In this document: positions 19,437-28,452 of the stretch, in pieces
Numbering within the stretch: the first letter of the stretch is position 1
Layout: each line of letters begins with the position of its first letter
DNA from: Brevibacillus laterosporus
GTDB taxonomy: Bacteria > Bacillota > Bacilli > Brevibacillales > Brevibacillaceae
Direction: 5' to 3'
Length of the DNA stretch: 64,000 nt
NCBI RefSeq assembly: GCF_030489605.1
Contig: NZ_JAUKFY010000025.1
Span: 1 to 64,000 of the forward strand
Made by a program: the position numbers and the translations under genes
Notes under the pieces: generated by a model
Databases searched by the model: none
The model's input: the letters and a program-made list of their open reading frames with translations, nothing else
Told to the model about the DNA's origin: nothing

Positions 19437-20087
19437 GTGAGTGTTGACCTCAAGGAGTTGAAACATACTCAATATGATCTGATGTCCGACGAAGAAGTAG
19501 TAGAGTTAGTACGAGAGAACGATGCTGAGGCCCTAGAATACCTGATCAATAAGTACAAAAATTTCGTACGGGCCAAAGCTCGTTCTTATTTTTTGATCGG
19601 GGCGGACCGTGAAGATATTGTACAGGAGGGCATGATTGGCCTATACAAATCTATACGGGATTTTAGAGGGGACAAGCTCACTTCGTTTAAGGCATTTGCC
19701 GAGTTATGCATTACCCGTCAAATCATTACAGCGATAAAGACGGCAACTAGGCAGAAGCACATTCCTCTTAACTCTTACGTATCGTTGGACAAGCCCATCT
19801 ATGATGAGGATTCGGATCGAACATTGCTTGACGTGATTTGTGGAACAAAGGTAACTGATCCTGAAGAGCTGTTTATTAATCGAGAAGAATTTGACGACAT
19901 TGAAGGGAAAATGAGTGAAATTCTTAGCGATTTGGAACGTCAGGTACTGATGCTTTATCTGGATGGACGTTCTTATCAACAGATTGCAGTCGAGTTGGAT
20001 CGCCATGTAAAGTCTATCGACAATGCATTGCAACGAGTGAAACGGAAATTGGAACGATATCTAGAAGGTAGAGAAGTGCAACTGTAA
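19437..20087 (+). CDS. sigH: RNA polymerase sigma-H factor
   Basis: 216-residue sigma-70-family factor for early-stationary and sporulation genes. Region 2 contains the core-binding/-10 segment (GADREDIVQEGMIGLYKSIRDF), and region 4 an HTH (RSYQQIAVELDRHVKSIDNAL). GTG 19437, with CGGAGGG 5 bases upstream. Spore genes later in this window (cwlD, gerD, pdaB) are downstream of the cascade it starts. Confidence 0.97.
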   Translation: MSVDLKELKHTQYDLMSDEEVVELVRENDAEALEYLINKYKNFVRAKARSYFLIGADREDIVQEGMIGLYKSIRDFRGDKLTSFKAFAELCITRQIITAIKTATRQKHIPLNSYVSLDKPIYDEDSDRTLLDVICGTKVTDPEELFINREEFDDIEGKMSEILSDLERQVLMLYLDGRSYQQIAVELDRHVKSIDNALQRVKRKLERYLEGREVQL

Positions 20088-20215
20088 TTTGGAATTTTAC
20101 AAGGCTGTCTATAGCATGTATTCGGCTATAAACGCAAAAATCCTGTTTTTTGTCGAATTATATTCAAGGAAATATTAGTTAGAACGATAGTGTATAAAAT
20201 TGTCAAGGCATTTCG

Positions 20216-20244
20216 TTGACATTAAGCTAGCTGATGTGATAAAT
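20216..20244 (+). promoter_or_regulatory. Candidate promoter for rpmG-secE-nusG
   Basis: TTGACA (20216-20221), 17 bp, ATAAAT (20239-20244). The -35 is perfect, the -10 only fair. It is followed by an 11-bp hairpin GTAGCCATAGA (20252-20262) / TCTATGGTTAC (20269-20279) that has no U tract, so it is not a terminator. The rest of the 285-bp gap after sigH holds no ORF. Confidence 0.55.
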
Positions 20245-20375
20245 TTGTTTGGTAGCCATAGAGTAGATTCTATGGTTACTTCTATGAACATACGGAAAAA
20301 AGTAGCGGTTTTTCCCGAGTTTATTTGGGTTGTAGTTATAGTCTTTAGGTAACAGAAAAGATGGAGGTGGCAATG

Positions 20376-20525
20376 ATGCGAGTAAACATTACATTAGCGT
20401 GCACCGATTGCGGTGATCGTAACTATATCAGCACGAAGAACAAGCGTACAAATCCTGAGCGCATCGAAAAGAAGAAGTATTGCTCCCGTGATAAAAAGCA
20501 CACAGTTCATCGTGAAACGAAATAA
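20376..20525 (+). CDS. rpmG: 50S ribosomal protein L33
   Basis: 49 residues, [17 protein letters not shown]. Two tandem ATG codons (20373, 20376); the second has the better 8-base spacing from GGAGG and gives the normal N-terminus. Zinc-ribbon ligands are C9, C12 and C36; the expected fourth position (39) is Asp (YCSRDKK). Located in front of secE as in other Bacillales. Too short for standard ORF cut-offs. Confidence 0.96.
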   Translation: MRVNITLACTDCGDRNYISTKNKRTNPERIEKKKYCSRDKKHTVHRETK

Positions 20526-20554
20526 TGATGAACGAGAAGTCTGGAGGTAGCAAT

Positions 20555-20749
20555 ATGAATATCTTTTCCAGAACAGGTTCGTTTTTAAAAGATGTTGTCT
20601 CTGAATTGAAAAAAGTCCGCTGGCCGAATCGCAAAGAGCTGGTTAGCTATACAACAGTCGTTGTGCTTGCGATTACGTTCTTAGCGGTATTTATGTTTGT
20701 GGTGGACTTTGGAATTTCAGAGCTGATCGGTCTTATTATTAAGAAGTAG
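20555..20749 (+). CDS. secE: SecE, preprotein translocase subunit
   Basis: 64 residues, one transmembrane helix (about 33-60) preceded by the amphipathic SecE cytoplasmic helix with the conserved SELKKVRWPNRKEL. Partner of SecY (48160) in the translocon. ATG 20555 is set by GGAGGT; the reading frame is open 30 bases further up but without a ribosome site. Confidence 0.96.
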   Translation: MNIFSRTGSFLKDVVSELKKVRWPNRKELVSYTTVVVLAITFLAVFMFVVDFGISELIGLIIKK

Positions 20750-20765
20750 GTAATATTCGGGTCTT

Positions 20766-20800
20766 AGGAGGGACGGACGTCTAACGTCCTCGTGGATATG
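20766..20800 (+). promoter_or_regulatory. Ribosome site and hairpin in front of nusG
   Basis: The only good Shine-Dalgarno, AGGAGGG (20766-20772), is 26 bases from the ATG at 20798, far too long. Between them sits a perfect 6-bp hairpin GGACGT (20775-20780) / ACGTCC (20784-20789), loop CTA. Folding removes 15 bases and restores a spacing of about 11 to the ATG (5 to the GTG at 20792). Confidence 0.6.
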
Positions 20801-21334
20801 GAAAAAGCGTGGTATGTCGTTCATACTTACTCTGGGTATGAAAACAAGGTTAAAGCGAATCTGGAAAAACGTGTTGAGTCTATGGGCATGGAAGACAAAA
20901 TCTTTCGGGTGCTTGTTCCTACTGAGGAAGAAGTAGAGAATAAAGACGGTAAAAAACGCACAGTTACCAAAAAGGTATTTCCTGGATACGTGCTTGTTGA
21001 AATGGTTATGACGGACGATTCATGGTATGTCGTGCGGAATACCCCAGGGGTCACGGGTTTTGTCGGATCCACTGGAGCTGGTTCCAAACCAACAGCGTTG
21101 CTTCCTGAAGAAGCGGATACAATTCTCAAAACAATGGGATTTGAAGCGCCGAAAGTTAGGATCGATTTTGAGCTTCGCGACATGGTTACTGTAAAGGATG
21201 GTCCTTTCACAGGTCGTGATGGAGAAATCATTGAAATTCTGGCCGACAAACAAAAAATTCGCGTGCTATTGGATATTTTCGGTCGCGAGACACCAGTTGA
21301 ATTAGATTATACACAAGTTGAAAAAATGGATTAA
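20798..21334 (+). CDS. nusG: NusG, transcription elongation/pausing factor
   Basis: 178 residues from ATG 20798 (MEKAWYVVHTYSGYENKV is the usual N-terminus); the in-frame GTG at 20792 would add two residues. NGN domain binds RNA polymerase and the upstream fork; the C-terminal KOW domain has VKDGPFTGRDGEI. Translation start context is unusual, with a hairpin between the Shine-Dalgarno and start codon. Confidence 0.96.
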   Translation: MEKAWYVVHTYSGYENKVKANLEKRVESMGMEDKIFRVLVPTEEEVENKDGKKRTVTKKVFPGYVLVEMVMTDDSWYVVRNTPGVTGFVGSTGAGSKPTALLPEEADTILKTMGFEAPKVRIDFELRDMVTVKDGPFTGRDGEIIEILADKQKIRVLLDIFGRETPVELDYTQVEKMD

Positions 21335-21450
21335 GAACTCATCTTGAAAAGTATCGTTTCATATGATACAGTTCTTGATGATTCTAGAATCTGCAGACGA
21401 ATGCGGTTCTCAATCTCACTACTGATTAACTTACATGGTTTTTTGGTAGA

Positions 21451-21480
21451 GTGGGAGGGGCGAGTACCCCGCATTACCAC
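21451..21480 (+). promoter_or_regulatory. L1-binding site in the rplK-rplA leader
   Basis: GTGG (21451-21454) pairs with CCAC (21477-21480), an asymmetric internal loop GA / GCATTA separates it from GGGG (21457-21460) / CCCC (21467-21470), loop CGAGTA. GUGGGAG...AUUACCAC copies the L1-binding helix of 23S rRNA (GGUGGGAG...AUACCAC). It sits 9 bases before the rplK ribosome site, so bound L1 would block translation of L11 and L1. Confidence 0.75.
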
Positions 21481-21503
21481 ACACGAAGAAGGAGGTGTAT
21501 TAC

Positions 21504-21929
21504 GTGGCTAAGAAGGTAATCCGCGTAATTAAACTACAAATTCCAGCAGGTAAGGCAAACCCTGCACCTCCAGTAGGTCCGGCACTCGGTCAAGCTGGGG
21601 TTAATATCATGGGCTTCTGTAAAGAATTTAACGCTCGTACAGAGAGTGAAGCAGGAATGATCATTCCAGTAGAAATTACTGTATTTGAAGATCGTTCTTT
21701 CACATTCATTACAAAAACTCCACCGGCAGCAGTTTTATTGAAAAAAGCAGCAGGAATCGAGTCTGGTTCTGGCGTGCCTAACAAAACAAAAGTTGCTACT
21801 TTGAAACGTGATAAAGTTCGTGATATCGCGATCTTGAAACAACCGGATCTAAACGCAGCTTCTGTTGAAGCAGCTATGCGCATGGTTGAAGGTACTGCCC
21901 GTTCCATGGGTATCGTAATCGAAGACTAA
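21504..21929 (+). CDS. rplK: 50S ribosomal protein L11
   Basis: 141 residues from GTG 21504 (AAGGAGGTG upstream). N-terminal domain with [21 protein letters not shown], the proline-rich thiostrepton-site segment, and C-terminal rRNA-binding domain. It forms the GTPase-associated stalk base. Controlled with rplA by the L1 site just upstream. Confidence 0.98.
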   Translation: MAKKVIRVIKLQIPAGKANPAPPVGPALGQAGVNIMGFCKEFNARTESEAGMIIPVEITVFEDRSFTFITKTPPAAVLLKKAAGIESGSGVPNKTKVATLKRDKVRDIAILKQPDLNAASVEAAMRMVEGTARSMGIVIED

Positions 21930-22027
21930 TTTGTCTTTGATTGCTTGTTAAGGGTGAGTTACAAGCTTTGGACCTCATCCTGTGGGAGGATTAAACCGCT
22001 ACGACCACATTGAAGGGAGATTTGCAA

Positions 22028-22711
22028 ATGCCTAAGCATGGTAAAAAATATCTAGAAGCTACAAAGCAGATCGATAAGACTAAAGTTTATCCTGTAACTG
22101 AAGCGATCGAGCTAGTGAAAAACGTAGCTTCTGCTAAATTTGATGAAACAGTTGAAGCAGCGTTCCGTTTGGGTGTAGATCCAAAACGTGCTGATCAACA
22201 AATTCGTGGTGCTGTTGTATTGCCACACGGTACTGGTAAAGTACAACGTGTTCTTGTATTTGCTAGAGGTGAAAAAGCGAAAGAAGCTGAAGCAGCTGGA
22301 GCAGATTACGTAGGCGATGCAGACATGCTTGCTAAAATCCAAGGTGGATGGTTTGAGTTCGACGTTATCGTTGCTACTCCAGACATGATGGGTGAAGTAG
22401 GTAAATTGGGTCGCGTATTAGGTCCTAAAGGTCTAATGCCAAACCCTAAAACTGGAACTGTAACATTCGATGTTACAAAAGCAGTTAATGAAATCAAAGC
22501 TGGTAAGATCGAATACCGTGTAGAAAAAGGTGGTATCATCCACGCTCCTATCGGTAAAGTATCCTTTGATGTTCAAAAACTAACTGAAAACCTTGCAGCT
22601 CTGACAGATGCGCTTAACCGTGCAAAACCAGCAGCAGCTAAAGGTATTTACATGAAGAGCGTATCTATCAGTTCCACTATGGGTCCTGGTGTACGCGTTG
22701 ATGTAAAATAA
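22028..22711 (+). CDS. rplA: 50S ribosomal protein L1
   Basis: 227 residues from ATG 22028 (GAAGGGAG upstream). Contains the signature [18 protein letters not shown] of the L1 stalk protein that gates E-site tRNA. Probable autorepressor of its own operon through the leader hairpin at 21451. Confidence 0.98.
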   Translation: MPKHGKKYLEATKQIDKTKVYPVTEAIELVKNVASAKFDETVEAAFRLGVDPKRADQQIRGAVVLPHGTGKVQRVLVFARGEKAKEAEAAGADYVGDADMLAKIQGGWFEFDVIVATPDMMGEVGKLGRVLGPKGLMPNPKTGTVTFDVTKAVNEIKAGKIEYRVEKGGIIHAPIGKVSFDVQKLTENLAALTDALNRAKPAAAKGIYMKSVSISSTMGPGVRVDVK

Positions 22712-22759
22712 TTACAGTTGACTTCTGCTAGAGAAGTTGATAATATATAACCTGTTGTT

Positions 22760-22897
22760 AAAGAGAATATTGTCATGCCGCAGACAGAGGGTGCAATGAA
22801 CCGATTGGTAAGTTGCTTAATTTCCTTCCGAGGTGTGTACTGTTAATAGATTAGCTCTGTTGATATGTGCCCTCGCGAACGTCTGCGAGGGCATTTT
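22760..22897 (+). promoter_or_regulatory. L10 leader with attenuator, upstream of rplJ
   Basis: The sequence CCGCAGACAGAGGGTGCAAT...CTTCCGAGGTG (about 22778-22837) matches what I know of the Firmicutes L10(L12)4-binding leader, including the conserved CCGAGGTG. It is followed by a terminator hairpin TGCCCTCGC (22868-22876) / GCGAGGGCA (22885-22893) and TTTTC. Binding of L10-L12 is expected to favour this terminator and stop rplJ-rplL. Confidence 0.8.
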
Positions 22898-22936
22898 CAA
22901 TTTACATTAGGATTGATTGCACGGGAGGTGTAACAA

Positions 22937-23452
22937 ATGGCAGAAATTCGTCCAACTGTTATCCGTGAAGAGAAAGCACAAGTTATCAGCGAAATCGCTA
23001 CTAAGTTACGCGAAAGTCAAACAACTGTAGTAGCTGACTATCGTGGTCTTACAGTTGCTCAGGTAACTGAACTTCGTAAACAATTGCGTGAAGCTGGCGT
23101 TGAATTTAAAGTATACAAAAATACTTTGGCTCGTTTAGCTACAGCTCAAGAAAACTTGAGCGATTTGGACCAATACCTTTTGGGACCAAACGTAATTGCT
23201 TTCTCCAAAGATGACGTAATTGCTCCTGCGAAGATCATCGCTGACTTCGCAAAGAAAAATGAAGCACTTGAAATCAAAGGTGGAGTTATTGAAGGTAAAG
23301 TAGTAGGCGCTGCTGAAATCAAAGCACTTGCTGCACTACCATCTCGCGAAGGCTTGTTGTCTATGCTTCTCAGCGTACTACAAGCACCAGTTCGCAACTT
23401 CGCGCTTGCGGTTAAAGCTGTTTCCGAACAAAAAGAAGGCCAAGGTGCCTAA
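22937..23452 (+). CDS. rplJ: 50S ribosomal protein L10
   Basis: 171 residues. N-terminal rRNA-binding domain ([20 protein letters not shown]) and a C-terminal helix carrying L12 dimers. ATG after GGGAGGTG. Alanine-rich helix in the last 40 residues is typical. Regulated by its own leader. Confidence 0.98.
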   Translation: MAEIRPTVIREEKAQVISEIATKLRESQTTVVADYRGLTVAQVTELRKQLREAGVEFKVYKNTLARLATAQENLSDLDQYLLGPNVIAFSKDDVIAPAKIIADFAKKNEALEIKGGVIEGKVVGAAEIKALAALPSREGLLSMLLSVLQAPVRNFALAVKAVSEQKEGQGA

Positions 23453-23483
23453 TTCGTTATAAGAAAGATTGGAGGACAATAAA

Positions 23484-23843
23484 ATGAATCATGAGCAAAT
23501 TTTAGAAGCTATCAAAGGTATGTCCGTTCTTGAATTGAACGATCTAGTAAAAGCAATCGAAGAAGAGTTTGGTGTAACTGCTGCAGCTCCTGTAGCTGTT
23601 ATGGCTGGTGGCGCTGAAGCAGCTGCTGAGCAAACTGAGTTCACTGTTAACCTAGTTAGCGGCGGAGCTTCCAAAATCAACGTAATCAAAGTTGTTCGCG
23701 AAATCACTGGTCTTGGCTTGAAAGAAGCAAAAGACTTGGTAGATAACGCTCCTAAAGCTCTTAAAGAAGGCGTTTCTAAAGACGAAGCTGAAAGCATGAA
23801 AGCTAAGCTTGAAGAAGCAGGTGCAACTGTAGAAGTTAAGTAA
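23484..23843 (+). CDS. rplL: 50S ribosomal protein L7/L12
   Basis: 119 residues from ATG 23484 (TTGGAGGAC upstream). N-terminal dimerisation helices, an Ala/Gly hinge (about 35-50), and the C-terminal factor-binding domain with [23 protein letters not shown]. Stalk protein that recruits EF-G (33620) and EF-Tu (35862). A partial terminator follows. Confidence 0.98.
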   Translation: MNHEQILEAIKGMSVLELNDLVKAIEEEFGVTAAAPVAVMAGGAEAAAEQTEFTVNLVSGGASKINVIKVVREITGLGLKEAKDLVDNAPKALKEGVSKDEAESMKAKLEEAGATVEVK

Positions 23844-23863
23844 TTCTTCTACTGTCTATAGAA

Positions 23864-23898
23864 AAATCCCCCTTACCTATAAAGGTTGGGGGATTTCT
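23864..23898 (+). terminator. Terminator after rplL
   Basis: AAATCCCCC (23864-23872) pairs with GGGGGATTT (23888-23896), with ACCT/AGGT continuing inside. The following tail is TCTG, so it is likely a leaky terminator reducing flow from rplJL to rpoB. Confidence 0.7.
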
Positions 23899-23951
23899 GC
23901 TATCTAGGCTTATTTCACCTTAATGAATTGCTTGGGAAAGGAGGCAAGAGG

Positions 23952-24548
23952 ATGAGTGATCATTATTACACAAACCGACCACAATCGGCACATGAGGAAG
24001 CTGAATTTGATTTTGAGCTGCGTGGAAAAACCTATCACTTTACTACCGATAGTGGTGTTTTTTCTCGGGAACGAATTGATTTTGGGAGCGTGCTCTTAAT
24101 AGAAACCATGCAGTTTTCGGAACGTGCACGAGTTCTTGATGTGGGCTGTGGCTACGGTCCGATAGGTTTTGCGGCTGCATCGATAGCTAACAAGGGTCTT
24201 GTTACCATGATTGATATAAATGAACGAGCAGTAGCGCTTGCGAAACGGAATGCAGAGCGAAATGGTATTTCCAATGTGGAGATTATGGCCAGTGACCTTT
24301 ACGAACAAGTAGAGGGTAGAGAGTTTGATGTTATCTTAACCAATCCTCCCATCCGAGCTGGAAAAGAGACGGTGCATCGCATTTTCACGGAAGGCTATAA
24401 GCTTTTGGCGCCTGATGGTGAGATGTGGGTTGTTATTCAAAAAAAGCAAGGCGCACCATCTGCTATTAAAAAATTAGAAGAATATTTTCGAGAGGTAGAA
24501 ACTGTCGAAAAAAGCAAGGGTTATTTTATAATTCGAGCAAAAAAATGA
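23952..24548 (+). CDS. Class I SAM-dependent methyltransferase (YbxB, RsmC/RlmG-like)
   Basis: 198 residues from ATG 23952, placed by AAAGGAGGCAAGAGG. SAM-binding motif VLDVGCGYGPIGF, then DINERAVALAKRN, and the N6/N2-methyltransferase motif NPPIRAG. Homologues of this size next to rplL-rpoB in Bacillus (YbxB) are predicted 16S rRNA guanine-N2 methyltransferases, consistent with its ribosomal setting. The exact target base is not known here. Confidence 0.88.
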   Translation: MSDHYYTNRPQSAHEEAEFDFELRGKTYHFTTDSGVFSRERIDFGSVLLIETMQFSERARVLDVGCGYGPIGFAAASIANKGLVTMIDINERAVALAKRNAERNGISNVEIMASDLYEQVEGREFDVILTNPPIRAGKETVHRIFTEGYKLLAPDGEMWVVIQKKQGAPSAIKKLEEYFREVETVEKSKGYFIIRAKK

Positions 24549-24885
24549 CCAAATCTCCTTGACGGGGCATTTCCCTTATGTTAACATTATAAAATGTCAA
24601 TATGGGTTAAATGTCTAAACTGAGCGATTCCTGATTTGTCAACACCTTTTTATGCTGATTTTTTTGCGTAGAGGGTTAAAGCTGTAAAAGGTTGGGAATT
24701 CTTTTAGAATAGAGTTTTTTTATCAAAAATGAGGTTAAATGGTTAACCCATTTTTATTTTTGTGTCTTCAGCGTCTGGTGTTATATTGCTAGATGCTTTC
24801 CGTTTTCCTAAATATTAAGAGGGAAGACATGTTGCGGTCAACATCTAATAAAAGGTGTTGCAACAAAAAGTGAGGGGTGAATGAG
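24549..24885 (+). promoter_or_regulatory. 337-bp rpoB leader region with promoter and attenuator-like hairpin
   Basis: No gene. TTGACG (24559-24564), 17 bp, TAACAT (24582-24587) is a candidate promoter. A long AT-rich leader follows. AAAAATG-A-GGTTAA (24725-24738) pairs with TTAACC-CATTTTT (24743-24755) around an ATGG loop with one bulged A, followed by ATTTTTGTG, which is a classic intrinsic-terminator shape about 130 bp before rpoB. Confidence 0.55.
24725..24762 (+). terminator. Attenuator-like terminator upstream of rpoB
   Basis: 13-bp stem with one bulge and a U-rich tail. Since no gene ends here (the nearest is 176 bp upstream) it is probably an attenuator for rpoBC, or it works for the minus strand as well, where TTTTTGAT follows. 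Confidence 0.6.
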
Positions 24886-27800
24886 TTGGCAGGTAAACTG
24901 GTCCAGAGCGGTAAGCACCGCCAGCGTCGCACGTATTCTCGAATCAACGAAGTACTGGGGCTACCTAACCTAATCGAAATTCAGCAAAAATCCTACCAAT
25001 GGTTTTTGGATACTGGTCTAAGAGAAATGTTCCAAGACATTTCGCCAATCCAAGACTTTACTGGTAATTTAGTGCTGGAGTTTATTGATTATAGTCTTGG
25101 TGAGCCTAAATACGGCGTAGATGAGTCGAAGGAACGTGATGTAACGTATGCTGCTCCGTTGCGTGTTAAAGTACGTCTTCTAAACAAAGAGACGGGCGAA
25201 GTGAAGGAGCAAGAAGTCTTTATGGGAGATTTCCCACTGATGACAGAAACGGGTACCTTCATTATAAATGGAGCGGAGCGCGTTATTGTCAGTCAGCTCG
25301 TTCGTTCCCCTAGTGTTTACTATAACACTAAAATTGATAAGAACGGTAAACAGACTTTTAGCGCTACTGTTATTCCGAACCGTGGAGCATGGCTTGAACT
25401 TGAAACCGATGCGAAAGATATTATTTATGTGCGTATTGATCGTACTCGTAAAATTCCAGTTACAGTATTACTTCGTGCTTTAGGTTTTGGAACCGATAAA
25501 GATATTCTTGACCTGCTTGGTCATGACGAGAAATTCGTTAACAACACGCTTGAAAAAGATAACACCGATTCTACTGAGAAAGCTTTGATCGAAATCTATG
25601 AGCGTTTGCGTCCAGGTGAACCACCTACAGTAGAGAACGCGAAGAGCTTATTGATCTCTCGCTTCTTTGATCCAAAGCGCTATGATTTAGCATCAGTAGG
25701 TCGCTATAAAATGAACAAAAAGCTCCATATTAAAAACCGCCTATTCAACCAACGTCTTGCTGAGACGCTGATTGATAAAACAACAGGTGAAATCATTGCA
25801 GAAGCAGGTCAAATTATTGACCGTCGTGTTCTGGAAAAGATTCTTCCTATGTTGGAGGGTGGCGTAAACTATGTGGACGTACGTACACATGGTGGAGTTC
25901 TAGAAAATGAAACGATTACTCTTCAATCTATAGATATCTTTGATGAAGAAGGCAAAGTAGTTAAGGTTATCGGTAATGCGAATATCGATATGTCTGTAAA
26001 GCATATTACTCCAGCAGACATTGTTTCGGCAATTAACTATTTTATTAACCTACTACATCGTATAGGTACTACAGACGATATTGACCATTTGGGTAACCGT
26101 CGTCTACGTTCTGTAGGTGAATTGTTGCAGAACCAATTCCGTATCGGTCTTTCTCGTATGGAACGCGTGGTTCGTGAACGCATGTCCATTCAAGATCAAA
26201 ATCAAATTACACCGCAGGCTTTGATTAACATCCGTCCTGTGATCGCGGCAATCAAAGAGTTCTTTGGTAGCTCCCAGCTTTCACAGTTCATGGATCAAAC
26301 GAATCCGCTTGCTGAGTTAACACATAAACGCCGTTTGTCCGCATTAGGACCTGGTGGTTTGACGCGTGAACGCGCTGGTTTCGAAGTGCGGGACGTGCAT
26401 CACTCTCACTATGGACGTATGTGTCCGATCGAGACTCCGGAGGGACCAAACATCGGTTTGATCAACTCCCTGTCTACGTTTGCTCGTATTAATGATTACG
26501 GCTTTATTGAAACGCCTCGCCGTAAAATTAATCCTGAAACCGGCGTTGTATTGTCTGAGATTGAATACCTGACTGCTGATGAAGAGGATGTATACAACGT
26601 AGCTCAGGCGAACCAGCCGCTAGCTGAAGATGGCAGATTTGCTAACGAGATGGTTATTTGCCGCCGTAAAGGTGAAATCCTTAACGTTCCTCGCGATAAG
26701 GTAGACTTTATGGACATCTCTCCTAAGCAGGTTGTGTCGGTTGCGACAGCGTTGATTCCGTTCCTTGAGAACGATGACGCCAACCGTGCCCTAATGGGAT
26801 CAAACATGCAACGTCAGGCCGTTCCTTTGTTAATTCCTCAAGCTCCATTTGTAGGAACTGGTATGGAACATAAAGCAGCGCAAGACTCCGGTGTTGCGGT
26901 TGTTGCAAAATGGCCTGGGAAAGTAGAGCGTGTAACAGCTCGCGAAGTAACTGTTAGACGTTATATCGAGGTTGACGGCAAACAAGTTCTTGGAGACCTG
27001 GATAAATATAAAATGCACAAATTTATCCGTTCTAACCAAGGGACTTGCATTAACCAACGTCCGATTGTAAAACCTGGTGATATTATCGAAAAAGGCGATA
27101 TCATCGGTGACGGTCCGTCCACTGAGAAGGGTGAATTGGCACTTGGTCGCAACGTTATCGTAGCGTTTATGACTTGGGAAGGTTATAACTACGAGGATGC
27201 GATCTTGCTAAGTGAAAAACTGGTTAAAGATGACGTCTACACGTCCATTCATATTGAAGAATATGAATCCGAAGCGCGTGATACGAAGCTAGGACCAGAA
27301 GAGATTACACGCGATATTCCGAACGTAGGGGAAGAGGCGCTGAAGAACCTTGATGAACGTGGTATCATTCGCGTCGGTGCCGAGATCCGCGATGGCGATA
27401 TCCTTGTTGGTAAAGTAACGCCTAAGGGTGTAACAGAGCTAACAGCGGAAGAGCGTCTATTGCATGCGATCTTCGGTGAAAAGGCACGCGAAGTTCGTGA
27501 TACATCACTGCGTGTACCGCACGGTGGCTCCGGTATTGTTGTTGATGTAAAAGTATTTACTCGCGACAATGGCGATGAATTGCCTCCAGGTGTTAATCAA
27601 CTAGTGCGTGTATACATTGCTCAAAAACGTAAAATTTCCGTTGGGGATAAAATGGCCGGTCGACATGGTAACAAAGGGGTTATTGCCCGTATCATGCCGG
27701 AAGAAGATATGCCGTTCCTACCGGATGGTTCACCAGTTGAGATCGTCTTGAATCCATTGGGCGTACCATCGCGTATGAACATCGGTCAGGTACTTGAAAC

Positions 27801-28422
27801 ACATTTAGGTATGGCTGCTAAATTGTTGGGTATTCACGTAGCGACTCCTGTTTTCGATGGTGCACGTCAAGACGATGTTCTTGATACACTTGAAGAAGCT
27901 GGATTAGACCGTGACGGTAAAACCCTTCTATACGATGGCCGTACAGGTGAATCATTCGATCGCCGTGTAACGGTAGGTTGCGTGTACATGCTGAAACTGG
28001 CTCACTTGGTTGACGATAAGATTCATGCTCGTTCAACTGGACCATACTCTCTTGTTACGCAACAACCATTGGGTGGTAAAGCTCAATTTGGTGGTCAGCG
28101 CTTTGGGGAGATGGAGGTATGGGCGCTTGAAGCATACGGTGCCGCATATACTCTGCAAGAGATCCTCACCGTTAAATCTGACGATGTTGTTGGTCGTGTT
28201 AAAACGTACGAAGCGATCGTTAAAGGTGAAAACGTACCAGAACCGGGAGTTCCAGAATCATTCAAAGTATTGATTAAAGAACTTCAAAGCTTAGGTATGG
28301 ACGTAAAAATCCTCTCTGGAGACGAGCAGGAAATTGAAATGCGCGAAACCGATGATGAGGATGAAGGAACTGGAGAAAAGTTAAATCTCTTACCTGAAAG
28401 CATAGGCGCACAAGATGAGTAA
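24886..28422 (+). CDS. rpoB: RNA polymerase beta subunit
   Basis: 1178 residues. The start is TTG 24886 ([15 protein letters not shown]), as in B. subtilis, with GAGGGGTGA just upstream; the GTG at 24877 would lie inside that ribosome site. The rifampicin region [27 protein letters not shown] spans about 467-491 with Gln, Asp, His480, Arg and Ser unaltered, so wild-type sensitivity is expected. The C-terminus is acidic. Thirty bases before rpoC. Confidence 0.98.
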   Translation: MAGKLVQSGKHRQRRTYSRINEVLGLPNLIEIQQKSYQWFLDTGLREMFQDISPIQDFTGNLVLEFIDYSLGEPKYGVDESKERDVTYAAPLRVKVRLLNKETGEVKEQEVFMGDFPLMTETGTFIINGAERVIVSQLVRSPSVYYNTKIDKNGKQTFSATVIPNRGAWLELETDAKDIIYVRIDRTRKIPVTVLLRALGFGTDKDILDLLGHDEKFVNNTLEKDNTDSTEKALIEIYERLRPGEPPTVENAKSLLISRFFDPKRYDLASVGRYKMNKKLHIKNRLFNQRLAETLIDKTTGEIIAEAGQIIDRRVLEKILPMLEGGVNYVDVRTHGGVLENETITLQSIDIFDEEGKVVKVIGNANIDMSVKHITPADIVSAINYFINLLHRIGTTDDIDHLGNRRLRSVGELLQNQFRIGLSRMERVVRERMSIQDQNQITPQALINIRPVIAAIKEFFGSSQLSQFMDQTNPLAELTHKRRLSALGPGGLTRERAGFEVRDVHHSHYGRMCPIETPEGPNIGLINSLSTFARINDYGFIETPRRKINPETGVVLSEIEYLTADEEDVYNVAQANQPLAEDGRFANEMVICRRKGEILNVPRDKVDFMDISPKQVVSVATALIPFLENDDANRALMGSNMQRQAVPLLIPQAPFVGTGMEHKAAQDSGVAVVAKWPGKVERVTAREVTVRRYIEVDGKQVLGDLDKYKMHKFIRSNQGTCINQRPIVKPGDIIEKGDIIGDGPSTEKGELALGRNVIVAFMTWEGYNYEDAILLSEKLVKDDVYTSIHIEEYESEARDTKLGPEEITRDIPNVGEEALKNLDERGIIRVGAEIRDGDILVGKVTPKGVTELTAEERLLHAIFGEKAREVRDTSLRVPHGGSGIVVDVKVFTRDNGDELPPGVNQLVRVYIAQKRKISVGDKMAGRHGNKGVIARIMPEEDMPFLPDGSPVEIVLNPLGVPSRMNIGQVLETHLGMAAKLLGIHVATPVFDGARQDDVLDTLEEAGLDRDGKTLLYDGRTGESFDRRVTVGCVYMLKLAHLVDDKIHARSTGPYSLVTQQPLGGKAQFGGQRFGEMEVWALEAYGAAYTLQEILTVKSDDVVGRVKTYEAIVKGENVPEPGVPESFKVLIKELQSLGMDVKILSGDEQEIEMRETDDEDEGTGEKLNLLPESIGAQDE

Positions 28423-28452
28423 GATTCCGGTACAAGAGGGAGGTAACGCCCT

